From the NCBI RefSeq assembly GCF_900240295.1, contig NZ_OEQB01000004.1, positions 124,001-188,000 on the forward strand: DNA of 64,000 nt. The letters run 5' to 3'. This DNA comes from Megasphaera vaginalis (ex Bordigoni et al. 2020). Its GTDB lineage: Bacteria > Bacillota > Negativicutes > Veillonellales > Megasphaeraceae. Below are positions 1 through 8,605 of the stretch, one piece after another. Position 1 is the stretch's first letter, and each line of letters begins with the position of its first letter. A model generated the notes under the pieces. The model ran no database searches. It saw only the letters and a list, made by a program, of their open reading frames with translations, and had not been told where the DNA came from. A program made the translations under genes and the position numbers.

Positions 1-1089
1 CGTTTCCCCGTCGAAGAGATAGACGTGGTCCATGTCGATGACAAAAGAGATATCGGCGTCATAGGCGATGTTTTCGTTGCCTGTCAGGCGGGCGACGAGT
101 TGGTGACGGCTGCCGGGCATATGGAAGTAGACGAACGTATCATAGCCCATGTCTTCCACGTTTTGAACATGAACGCAGAGGGTGTTTTTTTCGTCTTTCC
201 GGGCCAGCCGGATATGCTCCGGCCGAAAGCCGAGGTAGATTTTCGGATTAAGGGCAGGTTTTTTTAACCGGCCGACGACCGCATCGGGCAGTTTCAGGTC
301 GGCTCCAGACGGCAGCCGGACATAAACGGCGCCTTCTTTATGGAACAGCGTCGCCGCCACCGTGTTCATTTGGGGGCTGCCGATAAATTCGGCGACAAAC
401 AGATTGGCCGGATTCCAGTACAATTCTTTCGGCGCTGCGAACTGTTCCAGCTTGCCTCTGTTCATGACGGCAATGCGGTCCGCCATGGTCAGGGCTTCCG
501 TCTGATCGTGGGTGACATAAATGAAGGTCGTGCGCAGTTTGCGATGGAGCTCTACGATTTCGGCCCGCATCGTCACCCGCAGTTTGGCGTCGAGATTGGA
601 AAGCGGTTCATCCAACAGGAAGACTTTGGGCTGCCGTACCATGGCCCGGCCGAGGGCGACGCGCTGTCGTTGGCCGCCGGAGAGAGCCGCCGGTTTGCGG
701 TCGAGATATGGTTCCAATTGCAGGATGCCGGCGACTTCGCGTACTTTTCTGTCGATCTCCTTTTTGGACACGCGGTGCATTTTCAGGGCGAAACCCATAT
801 TGTCGCGCACGGTCATCGTCGGATAAAGCGCGTAATTTTGAAAAACCATGGCAATGTTTCGGTCTTTGGCGTCTTTTGTATTGACAAGTTCATCGTCAAT
901 GTAGAGTTTGCCTTCGCTGATCGTTTCAAGTCCGGCGATCATGCGCAAAGTGGTGGATTTACCACAGCCTGAAGGCCCGACGATGACGACGAATTCGCCG
1001 TCCCGTATGGCGAGGTTCAACTTGCTGACGGAGGTCTGTTTAGAATGGTCGTATAGTTTGCTGATGTTTTCCAAGGTGACGTTAGACAT
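1..1089 (-). CDS. ugpC: ABC transporter ATP-binding protein, UgpC/MsmK type (3' end outside window)
   Basis: This is the cytoplasmic ATPase of the importer encoded with the three genes upstream. The open frame runs from an ATG at 1089, behind AAAGGAG, to the left edge of the window, giving 363 codons without a stop. Visible motifs are Walker A (GPSGCGKST, about residues 38-47), the signature LSGGQ (136-140), Walker B VFLLDEP (156-162) and the H-loop YVTHDQ near 192. A C-terminal regulatory region follows, with the GFRPEH segment typical of the UgpC/MalK/MsmK group. It is the last readable gene of the minus-strand order ugpB-ugpA-ugpE-ugpC. ATPases of this type can serve several sugar importers, so MsmK is an alternative name. 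Confidence 0.9.
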   Translation of the reverse strand, partial: MSNVTLENISKLYDHSKQTSVSKLNLAIRDGEFVVIVGPSGCGKSTTLRMIAGLETISEGKLYIDDELVNTKDAKDRNIAMVFQNYALYPTMTVRDNMGFALKMHRVSKKEIDRKVREVAGILQLEPYLDRKPAALSGGQRQRVALGRAMVRQPKVFLLDEPLSNLDAKLRVTMRAEIVELHRKLRTTFIYVTHDQTEALTMADRIAVMNRGKLEQFAAPKELYWNPANLFVAEFIGSPQMNTVAATLFHKEGAVYVRLPSGADLKLPDAVVGRLKKPALNPKIYLGFRPEHIRLARKDEKNTLCVHVQNVEDMGYDTFVYFHMPGSRHQLVARLTGNENIAYDADISFVIDMDHVYLFDGET

Positions 1090-1147
1090 AAAAACTCCTT
1101 TATCGATATGATTGGCAATGCGTGCCGTCGTTTATGCGAAGACGGCA

Positions 1148-1969
1148 CTATCCTTTTACGGCGCCGGCGGCCAGTCCTTTGATCATATTTTTTTGCGATA
1201 CGATGAAGATGATCAGCGACGGGATCATGCAGCTTACGACGCCGGCGATGATCAGAACGATGGACTGCGAATCGACGGCATTCAACATGCTCAGCCCGAT
1301 CTGAACGGTGCGGCTGTTGTCGGCACTGGTAGTCAACAGCGGCCACATGTACATGTTCCAGCCGCTTAAAAAGGAATTTACCGCTAAAGCTCCCAGCGTC
1401 GGCCGCATTAAGGGAATCAGAATATAAAAGACGAAGTAGATATTTGAGCAGCCGTCCATTCGGGCCGATTCGTAAATTTCATAGGGAAAATTTTCCAACG
1501 CCTGTTTGAATAAAAAAATGCCGATAGTGGAAATGGCGAAGGGAATGATTAATACATACAGCGTGTCGAGCCAACCCCAGTCCCGGACCATCAAATATTG
1601 CGCGATAATGATCGCTTCGCCGGGAACCATCATGGTGGCCATGACCAGGGCGAACAGCAAGTTTTTGCCTTTGAACTTCAGGAAACGGAAGGCGAAGGCG
1701 GCTAAACAGGAAGTGAGCGACTGTGCCAACGTAATGGAGACCGCCACGATGAAAGTATTTAAGAGATAGGTTCCCAATGGCGCCGTTTCAAAGGCGTCGA
1801 TAATATTCTGAACGGTAGGATTTGTTGGAAAAAAGTTGGCTTCAAATACTTCGCTTGGCGGTTTGAAGGTGATGCAGACGGCGTAGATGATCGGGAACAT
1901 GACAAATATGGCCATCAGTATGTTTAAAAGCAGTATACCCGCTGTTTTACAATCGTTAATTTTTTTCAT
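1148..1969 (-). CDS. ugpE: ABC transporter permease, UgpE-like
   Basis: Inner-membrane permease of the glycerol-3-phosphate/sugar importer family (MalG/UgpE side), about 273 residues from the ATG at 1969. That start has AAAGGTGG about 8 bases upstream, whereas the open frame extends to 2008 without a better ribosome site. It has the N-terminal membrane segment, a further five or so hydrophobic segments, and an EAA loop near the C-terminal third (YESARMDGCSNIYFVFYILIP) that contacts the ATPase. The start overlaps the end of ugpA by 14 bases, which indicates translational coupling in one operon. Confidence 0.88.
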   Translation of the reverse strand: MKKINDCKTAGILLLNILMAIFVMFPIIYAVCITFKPPSEVFEANFFPTNPTVQNIIDAFETAPLGTYLLNTFIVAVSITLAQSLTSCLAAFAFRFLKFKGKNLLFALVMATMMVPGEAIIIAQYLMVRDWGWLDTLYVLIIPFAISTIGIFLFKQALENFPYEIYESARMDGCSNIYFVFYILIPLMRPTLGALAVNSFLSGWNMYMWPLLTTSADNSRTVQIGLSMLNAVDSQSIVLIIAGVVSCMIPSLIIFIVSQKNMIKGLAAGAVKG

Positions 1970-2840
1970 GTTGTTGCCCACCTTTGGCGCGGAGTCTGAA
2001 GATAGCAAATGTCAGTATCATGACAATAATAAACAAGGTTACCGATTCGGCAGAGGCGTACCCGTAGCGGAAGGTGATGAAGGCGTTTTTGTAAATGTCG
2101 TACACCAGCACATTGGTAGCTTCTCCCGGTCCTCCCATAGTAAGGATTTTGATTTGTCCGAAGGCCTGAAAGGCCTGAATGATGTTGGTGACGATAACGA
2201 AGAAGGTTATGGGGCGGAGATTCGGCAAGGTAATGTATAGGAATTTTCTGATACTGTCGGCGCCGTCAATAGAGGCGCTTTCATATAAGCTGTTGTCAAT
2301 GCTGGCCAGGCCGGCGCAGAAGTAAAGGAAATTGACGCCGCTGTTGAGCCAACCCGTAATAAAGCTGACGCACAGCAGTGCATAGGTCGGGGTAGTGAGC
2401 CAGCCGATATGGGCGCCTGACAGCATGTTGATAATCCCGTTTGTCTGATTCAGCATGATCTGGAAGATCAGCGCGATTCCGGAAGAAGCGATCGCCATTG
2501 GCATCGCGTAGGTGGCGGAGAATACGCGGATGCCGGGAAAGTCTTTCTGGCAAAGCAGCGCACTGGTCAAGCCGATGAAAACACCGACACAGACGGTGAT
2601 CACGACAAATACGACGGTGATCATGATACTGTGATAAAATACGGGATTGGAAAACAGATCGATGTAGTTGCCAAGGCCTTTAAAATGTATCATCAGGCCC
2701 TTTACATTCGTTTGGTGAAGCGAGAGGATGATGGTCTGCACGAAGGGATAGATGATGAATATGACCATAATAAGTATGGCCGGTAATAGGTACAGATAGC
2801 CTTCCCAGGCCATTATTTTTGACAAAAGGTCTTTGTTCAT
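1956..2840 (-). CDS. ugpA: ABC transporter permease, UgpA-like
   Basis: Partner permease (MalF/UgpA side), about 294 residues. The start at 2840 (MNKDLLSK) has GAGGT 6 bases upstream; the frame stays open to 2930, but no equally good site is seen there. The protein has six hydrophobic segments and the EAA loop (LYESASIDGADSIRKFLYITLP) before the last membrane segments. It lies between ugpB and ugpE and overlaps ugpE. The 118-base gap to ugpB holds a strong hairpin that probably lowers expression of the membrane genes relative to the binding protein. Confidence 0.88.
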   Translation of the reverse strand: MNKDLLSKIMAWEGYLYLLPAILIMVIFIIYPFVQTIILSLHQTNVKGLMIHFKGLGNYIDLFSNPVFYHSIMITVVFVVITVCVGVFIGLTSALLCQKDFPGIRVFSATYAMPMAIASSGIALIFQIMLNQTNGIINMLSGAHIGWLTTPTYALLCVSFITGWLNSGVNFLYFCAGLASIDNSLYESASIDGADSIRKFLYITLPNLRPITFFVIVTNIIQAFQAFGQIKILTMGGPGEATNVLVYDIYKNAFITFRYGYASAESVTLFIIVMILTFAIFRLRAKGGQQHEKN

Positions 2841-2887
2841 GAGAGTACCTCGTCTGCCGTCTGGCTGTATTATTTTTGCAAAAAACA

Positions 2888-2923
2888 CAGAAAAACGACA
2901 AGGAAAAAATTGTCGTTTTTCTG
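2888..2923 (-). terminator. Hairpin between ugpB and ugpA (attenuator or mRNA stabiliser)
   Basis: A perfect 14-bp inverted repeat (arms 2888-2901 and 2910-2923, 8-base loop) lies in the transcript between the binding-protein gene and the first permease gene. On the minus strand it is followed by a TGTGTTTTTT run. Such hairpins commonly protect the 3' end of the abundant binding-protein mRNA while letting some transcription through. That role is inferred from position. Confidence 0.65.
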
Positions 2924-2958
2924 TCAGCAATGTCCGTTAATGAAATTGTTCCAGTTTG

Positions 2959-4296
2959 TTATTTTGTGCCGTTCGCGTCATTGTAAATCTTTATGGCTGC
3001 ATTGGCCTGTTCGGCAATGGCGGCGGCTGCCTGCGCCGGTGTCTTGGCACCGTTCAGCATATTTTCGATTTCCTTTTCCGTAATCTGACGAATTTCGGCG
3101 AAGGACGCGCTTAATCCGCCTTGCGATTGAGGATTGGAAGCATGCAGCTGATCGATGGCCGTCTGGAACTGCGGGAACTTGGACATGTTATCCTTGAAGA
3201 CCGATTCTTTTGCTGCATCTACCGTAATGGGGAAGTAGCCGGTCATGGAATTCCAATAAGCTTGTGATTCGGGGCTGATCATGAACTTGATGAATTCCCA
3301 GGTAGCGTCCATACGGGCTTTGTCTTCACTGTTGATCATCCAAAGGGAAGCGCCGCCAATGGACACGCCGCCTTTATCACCGGCTTTTACGCTGGGATAA
3401 AACGCCGTGCCGACTTCGAATTTACCGCCGACCTGGTTCAGCGTATCACGGAGATTGGCGCTTGAAGCGACTGTCATGGCCGCCTTACCGGAATTGAATT
3501 CATCAGGGCCGCCTTTCCGTCCGATATTGGGGGCAATGCCGGCTTTGGCCAATTCGTTCCAAACAGTCAATTGTTGTTCCAATTCTTTATTGTTATTGGC
3601 AATATAGTTGCCTGGCGCTTTTTCACGTCCGTTATTGTTATCGAAGATAGGAATGCCGGATTTGCAGAAGAACTGTTCGCTGTACCAGCCGTATATCGTC
3701 AGAGCCAACGGCATTTGCGCGCCGCCGTCTTGAACTAATTTGGGTCCCATCGCTTTCAGTTCTTCCAGCGATGTCGGCGGCTTTTCGATGCCGGCTTTTT
3801 TGAAGATGTCTTTGTTGTAATACAAAAGCGGCGTTGACGAATTGAACGGCATGGAGTACAGCTTATTGTTTATCGTATAATACGCCGCAATATTTGGTTC
3901 TATCTTGGAGATATCGTACTTGTCCTTGTCCAGATAATCCTGGACCGGTACGGTCAGGCCCGAATCAATCATGTACCGCGTGCCGAGATCAAAAACCTGT
4001 ACTACGTCGGCGCCCAGGTTTTTGCCGTTCCCGGCGTTGCGCAGTTTCGTGATCGTATCGTCATAGGAACCCTGGAATTCAGCCGTTACGTGGATATTGG
4101 GATGTGAGTCGTTAAACCGCTTGACGAGTTCATCAATCCCCTTGGCGCCGCTGCCGCCCATGGCATGCCAGAATTTAAGCTCGATTTTTTTGTCCGAGTT
4201 GCCGGAAGATGCGGTGGTGCCGGTATTGCCGCAGCCGATCAGGCCGACAATACTGAATGCCGTCAAGGCACATAAAGCTAGCGTTTTTAATCTCAT
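2959..4296 (-). CDS. ugpB: Extracellular solute-binding lipoprotein, UgpB-like
   Basis: Binding protein of the importer, 445 residues. It opens with a lipoprotein signal (MRLKTLALCALTAF... with lipobox LIGC at about residues 19-22), so it should be membrane-anchored on the outside of the inner membrane. Segments recalling E. coli UgpB include FWHAMGG near the mature N-terminus, PFNSSTPLLYYNKDIFKKAG in the middle, IGGASLW, and MTGYFPIT toward the end. This suggests sn-glycerol-3-phosphate or a glycerophosphodiester as ligand, which would fit the glycerol cluster at 29-36 kb. A sugar ligand cannot be excluded. Confidence 0.85.
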   Translation of the reverse strand: MRLKTLALCALTAFSIVGLIGCGNTGTTASSGNSDKKIELKFWHAMGGSGAKGIDELVKRFNDSHPNIHVTAEFQGSYDDTITKLRNAGNGKNLGADVVQVFDLGTRYMIDSGLTVPVQDYLDKDKYDISKIEPNIAAYYTINNKLYSMPFNSSTPLLYYNKDIFKKAGIEKPPTSLEELKAMGPKLVQDGGAQMPLALTIYGWYSEQFFCKSGIPIFDNNNGREKAPGNYIANNNKELEQQLTVWNELAKAGIAPNIGRKGGPDEFNSGKAAMTVASSANLRDTLNQVGGKFEVGTAFYPSVKAGDKGGVSIGGASLWMINSEDKARMDATWEFIKFMISPESQAYWNSMTGYFPITVDAAKESVFKDNMSKFPQFQTAIDQLHASNPQSQGGLSASFAEIRQITEKEIENMLNGAKTPAQAAAAIAEQANAAIKIYNDANGTK

Positions 4297-4666
4297 TTAC
4301 TATTCTCCTTTTCGATAAAATATCACTCTGTCAGTTATGATACAGAAGGATATTCAGTAACGTGAAAAGAGGCTGTATAAATTGTGTAAAATTACATTGT
4401 CCGAAACGAAGTGGCCGGTAGCCGCGAAAAAACGGCGGCCGTCCCGGTAGGGCGCTTAACATGGGCTGAGGAAGATGGCGGGATAGCAGGTTTTTGCACC
4501 GTAACCGGCCGGAGAGGGCACAATTGTTTGGTATCGGTATGTTTTTATCTTATAAGCGATCGATTTTGATTGCTTAATTTATATATTGATTGAATATGAT
4601 TGATTTAGAATGAATGTGACGATATACTGAATACATAATTAACGACAAGAGCAAGGATGTGATCAC
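4297..4666 (+). promoter_or_regulatory. Divergent ugpB/fruR intergenic region with fruR promoter and phased TGATTG repeats
   Basis: A 370-base region without a gene. On the plus strand a promoter reads TTGATT (4600-4605), 17-base spacer, TATACT (4623-4628), 38 bases before fruR. Overlapping and upstream are TGATTG copies starting at 4567, 4587 and 4597, spaced 20 and 10 bases and so on one helical face, a plausible operator for FruR. On the ugpB side there is a small palindrome TGTAATTTTACA near 4390-4402 and a weak minus-strand promoter candidate. The GC-rich part at 4410-4530 shows nothing recognisable. Confidence 0.55.
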
Positions 4667-5428
4667 ATGTTGGCGGAAGAGCGGCAGCAGGAAATTTTAA
4701 AGTACATTCGCCGGCAAAAGGCCCTTACGGTACAGGAAATCGTTTCTCTGTTTTCCGTTTCCGAAGCGACGGCACGGCGTGATTTGCTGTCTCTGCAGGC
4801 GTCGGGTTTTGTAAATCGCGTTCACGGTGGAGCGACGTGGCGTGAGGGCTGCGGAGCTTACGATGCCGACTGGGAGGATTTACAGCAAAAATACGCGTAC
4901 CACATGGAGGCGAAACGACGGATTGCCCGCTTTGCGGCGGCACAGATCGGCGATGCTGATTTTATTTATTTAGATGCCGGTTCCACTGTTGAACAGATGG
5001 CCGACTTTTTGAGCGGTTCCAAGGCTTCTTTCGTGACCAACAGTTTGCCGCTGGCACAGAAATTGGCTCATTTCGGTCGAGACGTACTGATCCTGCCCGG
5101 CCGCATCAAGGAGAAAACGGCGGCCATCGTCGGCAGTGAGATGCGGGATATGCTGCGGCGGTATCATTTCACGAAAGGGTTTTTCGGTGCGAACGGCATT
5201 TCTCTCCAAGCCGGCTGTACGACGCCGGATGCGGAAGAAGGCGATTGCAAAATGGCGGCCCTGCAGCATTGCCGGTATAAATCGGTTTTGGCGGACTGCA
5301 GTAAGTTCGGTTTGGCTTCACACATTACGTTTGCCGATTTGGCGGAAGTTTCCATTATTACGGCGCAGGAAGCGGAGCATTTTGATTTTACGCCGTTTCA
5401 GCAGATTACAGAGGTGCATATCGTATGA
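4667..5428 (+). CDS. fruR: DeoR-family repressor of the fructose operon
   Basis: 253-residue DeoR-type regulator. The N-terminal helix-turn-helix (about residues 5-57, with the VSEATARRDL recognition helix) is followed by the sugar-phosphate-binding domain, which carries the DeoR motifs GGA, YLDAGST (near 103-109), VTNS and the ADxSKFG signature (LADCSKFG). It is the first gene of fruR-fruK-fruA-ptsH-ptsI and overlaps fruK by 4 bases (ATGA). By analogy with Firmicute FruR it probably represses the operon and is relieved by fructose-1-phosphate. The phased TGATTG repeats in its own promoter are candidate binding sites. Confidence 0.88.
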   Translation: MLAEERQQEILKYIRRQKALTVQEIVSLFSVSEATARRDLLSLQASGFVNRVHGGATWREGCGAYDADWEDLQQKYAYHMEAKRRIARFAAAQIGDADFIYLDAGSTVEQMADFLSGSKASFVTNSLPLAQKLAHFGRDVLILPGRIKEKTAAIVGSEMRDMLRRYHFTKGFFGANGISLQAGCTTPDAEEGDCKMAALQHCRYKSVLADCSKFGLASHITFADLAEVSIITAQEAEHFDFTPFQQITEVHIV

Positions 5429-6348
5429 TTTATACAGTAACGTTTAATCCGTCTCTTGATTATGTCGTGCGCGTGAAGCGGTTTGTCAGCGGCGATATCA
5501 ACAGGGCTGAAGAAGAGCGGATCTATCCCGGCGGCAAGGGGATCAACGTCGCCTTAATGCTCGGCAACCTGGGGATCCCGGCCAAGATGCTCGGCTTTGT
5601 CGCCGGATTTACGGGGCAGGAGATTGAGCGTCTTTGCCGGGTCAACGGCGGCGACTGCGACTTTATCCGCCTGACGGAAGGGAATTCCCGTATTAATGTA
5701 AAGATCAGCGCTGCCTCGGAAACCGCCGTTAACGGGATGGGGCCTCATCTTCCCGCTTCTGCCCTGGACGCTTTAACGGAGCGGCTGCAGCGCCTTCAAG
5801 ACGGGGATACGCTGGTTTTGGCCGGCAGTATTCCCGCAGATATTCCCGTCGACATATACGAGCAAATTTTAAAAGGACTCAGCGGCAGGCCGATTCGCAC
5901 CGTTGTCGACGCTACGGGCGACTTGTTGAAAAAAGTCCTGAACTATCACCCGTTCCTGATCAAACCGAATCAGGCTGAACTGGGAGAACTGTTCGCCTTG
6001 GAGCTCCATCGCGATGAAGAGGTCGTTCTCTGTGCCAGACGGCTTCAGGCTATGGGAGCCTGTAATGTATTGGTTTCGCTCGGCAGTAAAGGCGCGCTGC
6101 TGCTGGGGGAAGATAAAAAGGTTTACCGCCTGTCGGCGGCTGCCGGCACGCTGGTCAATTCCGTCGGTTCCGGCGACAGTATGGTGGCCGGTTTTCTTGC
6201 CGGGTATGAACGGTACGACGGCGATCTGCAAAAGGCGCTGCAGTTGGGAATCAGTGCCGGCAGCGCTTCCGCCTTTCGCCCTTGGTTAGCTGAAAAAGAG
6301 GATGTTATGCGGCTGTTTAGTCTGCAACTGAATAAAGAGAGGAGATAG
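5425..6348 (+). CDS. fruK: 1-phosphofructokinase
   Basis: Phosphorylates fructose-1-phosphate, the product of the fructose PTS, to fructose-1,6-bisphosphate in the cytoplasm. The 307-residue protein is a PfkB-family kinase. It begins MIYTVTFNPSLDYVV, has the first PfkB signature region PGGKGINVALML (about residues 35-47) and the second signature with catalytic Asp in GSGDSMVAGFL near residue 250. Its ATG overlaps the fruR stop, and fruA follows after 3 bases. Length and gene order match the classical fruRKA operon. Confidence 0.93.
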   Translation: MIYTVTFNPSLDYVVRVKRFVSGDINRAEEERIYPGGKGINVALMLGNLGIPAKMLGFVAGFTGQEIERLCRVNGGDCDFIRLTEGNSRINVKISAASETAVNGMGPHLPASALDALTERLQRLQDGDTLVLAGSIPADIPVDIYEQILKGLSGRPIRTVVDATGDLLKKVLNYHPFLIKPNQAELGELFALELHRDEEVVLCARRLQAMGACNVLVSLGSKGALLLGEDKKVYRLSAAAGTLVNSVGSGDSMVAGFLAGYERYDGDLQKALQLGISAGSASAFRPWLAEKEDVMRLFSLQLNKERR

Positions 6349-6351
6349 ATC

Positions 6352-8250
6352 ATGAGGATTCGCGATTTGTTACAGCTTTGCAGCATTGATTTACAGGCTG
6401 TGGCGGCCGATAAGCGCGCCGCCATTGCTCATGCCGTTTCGCTGATGGAAAAAAGTGGTAATCTGATTGATGCGCAGGCGTATGAAGACGCCGTTCTGCG
6501 GCGTGAAGCGGAAGGCAGTACCGGTATCGGCGAAGGGGTAGCCATCCCGCATGCCAAGACGGCTGCCGTTGCTGAACCGGGACTGGCGGCGATGGTCGTT
6601 CGCGGCGGCGTCGATTACGAAAGTCTTGACGATGAACCGGCTTTTCTGTTTTTTCTCATCGCCGCTCCCGAAGATGGCGCCGACGTTCATCTCAATGTTC
6701 TGAGCCGGTTAAGCCGTATGCTTATGGATGATGATTTTCGTGCCCGTTTGCTGGCGGCGCCGACGCAAGAAGCCTTTTTGGCCTGCATTGATGCCAAGGA
6801 GACGGCTATCCTTGGCGAAGAAGAGCATTTCCCGGAAGTTGCCGATACGGCGACGCAACCTTTTATCGTCGCCGTGACGGCCTGCCCGACCGGCATTGCC
6901 CACACGTACATGGCGGCAGAAGCGTTGGAAAACAAGGCGGCGGCCATGGGAATCGCGATCAAGGTGGAAACGAACGGTTCCGGCGGCATAAAGAACAGCT
7001 TAAGCGCGCACGATATTGAACGAGCTGCCGGCGTCATCGTGGCGGCTGACAAGAACGTGCCGACACAGCGGTTTGCTGGTAAAAGAGTACTGTTCGTGCG
7101 TGTGGCTGCCGGGATCAAGGAGCCGGAACGATTGATCCGGACTATCGTGGACGGTACGGCTCCCGTTTTCGATGGCGGCGGCAGCAGCGACGAAGCGGCC
7201 GGCGATACGGGGCGGGAGAGTGTGGGGCGTCAGGTTTATAAGCATCTCATGAACGGTGTTTCCCACATGTTGCCGTTTGTTATCGGCGGCGGCATTCTCA
7301 TTGCCCTGGCATTTCTCGTCGATATGGAACATGCCGGTACGGCCGCTTTCGGAAGTGGTACGGCAACGGCGGCTTTCCTGAAACAGACCGGCGGCCTTGC
7401 CTTCAGTATGATGCTGCCGATCTTGGCCGGGTTTATTGCCGCCAGCATCGGCGAACGGCCCGCTTTAATGCCCGGTATCGTCGGCGGTTTTTTGGCGACG
7501 AACGGCGGTTCCGGCTTTTTCGGCGCTCTCTTCGCCGGGTTTATTGCCGGGTATTTGGTGCTTGCGCTGAAACGATTATGCCGGAACATGCCGAAGGCGC
7601 TGGAAGGAACGAAGCCGATCCTTATTTATCCCGTCGGCGGGTTGATCCTTATCGGTGTCGTCATGACGTATCTGATCAATCCGCCGACGGCCGTGTTCAA
7701 TCAATGGCTGGCGAACGCCTTGTTGTCGATGACGACGTCGAGCAAGGTGATCCTCGGCCTCGTTCTTGGCGGCATGATGTCGATTGATTTCGGCGGACCC
7801 ATCAATAAAGCGGCTTACGTGTTCGGGACGGCGTCGCTTCTGAACGCGTCCGGAGCTGCTGTCAGTTCCGGCATTATGGCTTCCGTCATGATCGGCGGCA
7901 TGGTACCGCCGATTGCCATCTCCTTGGCGATGCTCCTTTTCCGCAAAAAATTCACGGTCAAGGAAAGGCAGTCGACGGTAACCAATTTTATTATGGGCTT
8001 ATCGTTTATTACGGAAGGCGCTATTCCCTTTGCCGCCGCCGATCCGGTTCATATTATTCCGTCTTGTGCTGTCGGGTCTGCCGTGGCCGGCGCATTATCG
8101 ATGCTCTTCGAATGCGCCGTTCCGGCGCCGCACGGCGGTATCTTCGTTTTCGGTGTCGTTACGCATTGGCCCATGTATGCGTTGTCGCTGCTTGCCGGTG
8201 CCGCCGTCGGAGCGGTCATCATGGGAATAATCCGTGACGACGCGGCATAG
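6352..8250 (+). CDS. fruA: PTS fructose transporter, fused EIIA-EIIB-EIIC
   Basis: Membrane permease-kinase that imports fructose as fructose-1-phosphate. The 632-residue protein has EIIA first (phospho-His in AIPHAKT, His67), then EIIB with phospho-Cys in VTACPTGIAHTYMAA (Cys178), then a membrane EIIC domain from about residue 300 with repeated Gly-rich hydrophobic helices. The A-B-C order and length are usual for Firmicute FruA. The start ATG at 6352 has GGAGATAG just upstream. It receives phosphate from the HPr encoded next. Confidence 0.95.
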   Translation: MRIRDLLQLCSIDLQAVAADKRAAIAHAVSLMEKSGNLIDAQAYEDAVLRREAEGSTGIGEGVAIPHAKTAAVAEPGLAAMVVRGGVDYESLDDEPAFLFFLIAAPEDGADVHLNVLSRLSRMLMDDDFRARLLAAPTQEAFLACIDAKETAILGEEEHFPEVADTATQPFIVAVTACPTGIAHTYMAAEALENKAAAMGIAIKVETNGSGGIKNSLSAHDIERAAGVIVAADKNVPTQRFAGKRVLFVRVAAGIKEPERLIRTIVDGTAPVFDGGGSSDEAAGDTGRESVGRQVYKHLMNGVSHMLPFVIGGGILIALAFLVDMEHAGTAAFGSGTATAAFLKQTGGLAFSMMLPILAGFIAASIGERPALMPGIVGGFLATNGGSGFFGALFAGFIAGYLVLALKRLCRNMPKALEGTKPILIYPVGGLILIGVVMTYLINPPTAVFNQWLANALLSMTTSSKVILGLVLGGMMSIDFGGPINKAAYVFGTASLLNASGAAVSSGIMASVMIGGMVPPIAISLAMLLFRKKFTVKERQSTVTNFIMGLSFITEGAIPFAAADPVHIIPSCAVGSAVAGALSMLFECAVPAPHGGIFVFGVVTHWPMYALSLLAGAAVGAVIMGIIRDDAA

Positions 8251-8332
8251 ATTTCGCATCTGTTAACGGTTGAAATAGATTGTTTGTCAATATTTTTCCG
8301 ATTACGTGTTTCGTATAAAGGAGGTTTTTTCA

Positions 8333-8590
8333 ATGAAAGAATTTACTTACGTTATTACCGACCCTCAAGGAGTCCACGCTCGTCCTGCCGGCATTCTCGT
8401 GAAGGAAGCGAAGAAATTTACCTCAGCCATTACCGTTGTTAAAGGCGGCAAAACCGGTGATTTGAAAAAGATATTCGCCGTCATGGCGCTGGGAATCAAG
8501 CAAGGCGAGACCATTACCGTACAAGTTGACGGTGCCGATGAAGAAGCGGCGGCTGCCGCCGTGACAGCGGCGTTGCAAGCCAATTTATAG
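8333..8590 (+). CDS. ptsH: Phosphocarrier protein HPr with Lys at position 46
   Basis: 85-residue cytoplasmic phosphocarrier. The start at 8333 (MKEFTYV) sits behind AAAGGAGG; the frame is open a little further upstream but without a better site. The active-site His15 is in GVHARPAG. Aligned without gaps to B. subtilis HPr, the Ser46 region (LKS-IMGVMSLGI) reads LKK-IFAVMALGI here, so the residue phosphorylated by HPr kinase is Lys. The protein should still carry phosphate from EI to FruA but cannot be serine-phosphorylated at that position. It lies 15 bases before ptsI. Confidence 0.93.
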   Translation: MKEFTYVITDPQGVHARPAGILVKEAKKFTSAITVVKGGKTGDLKKIFAVMALGIKQGETITVQVDGADEEAAAAAVTAALQANL

Positions 8591-8605
8591 CAAGGAGGGA
8601 TGCCG

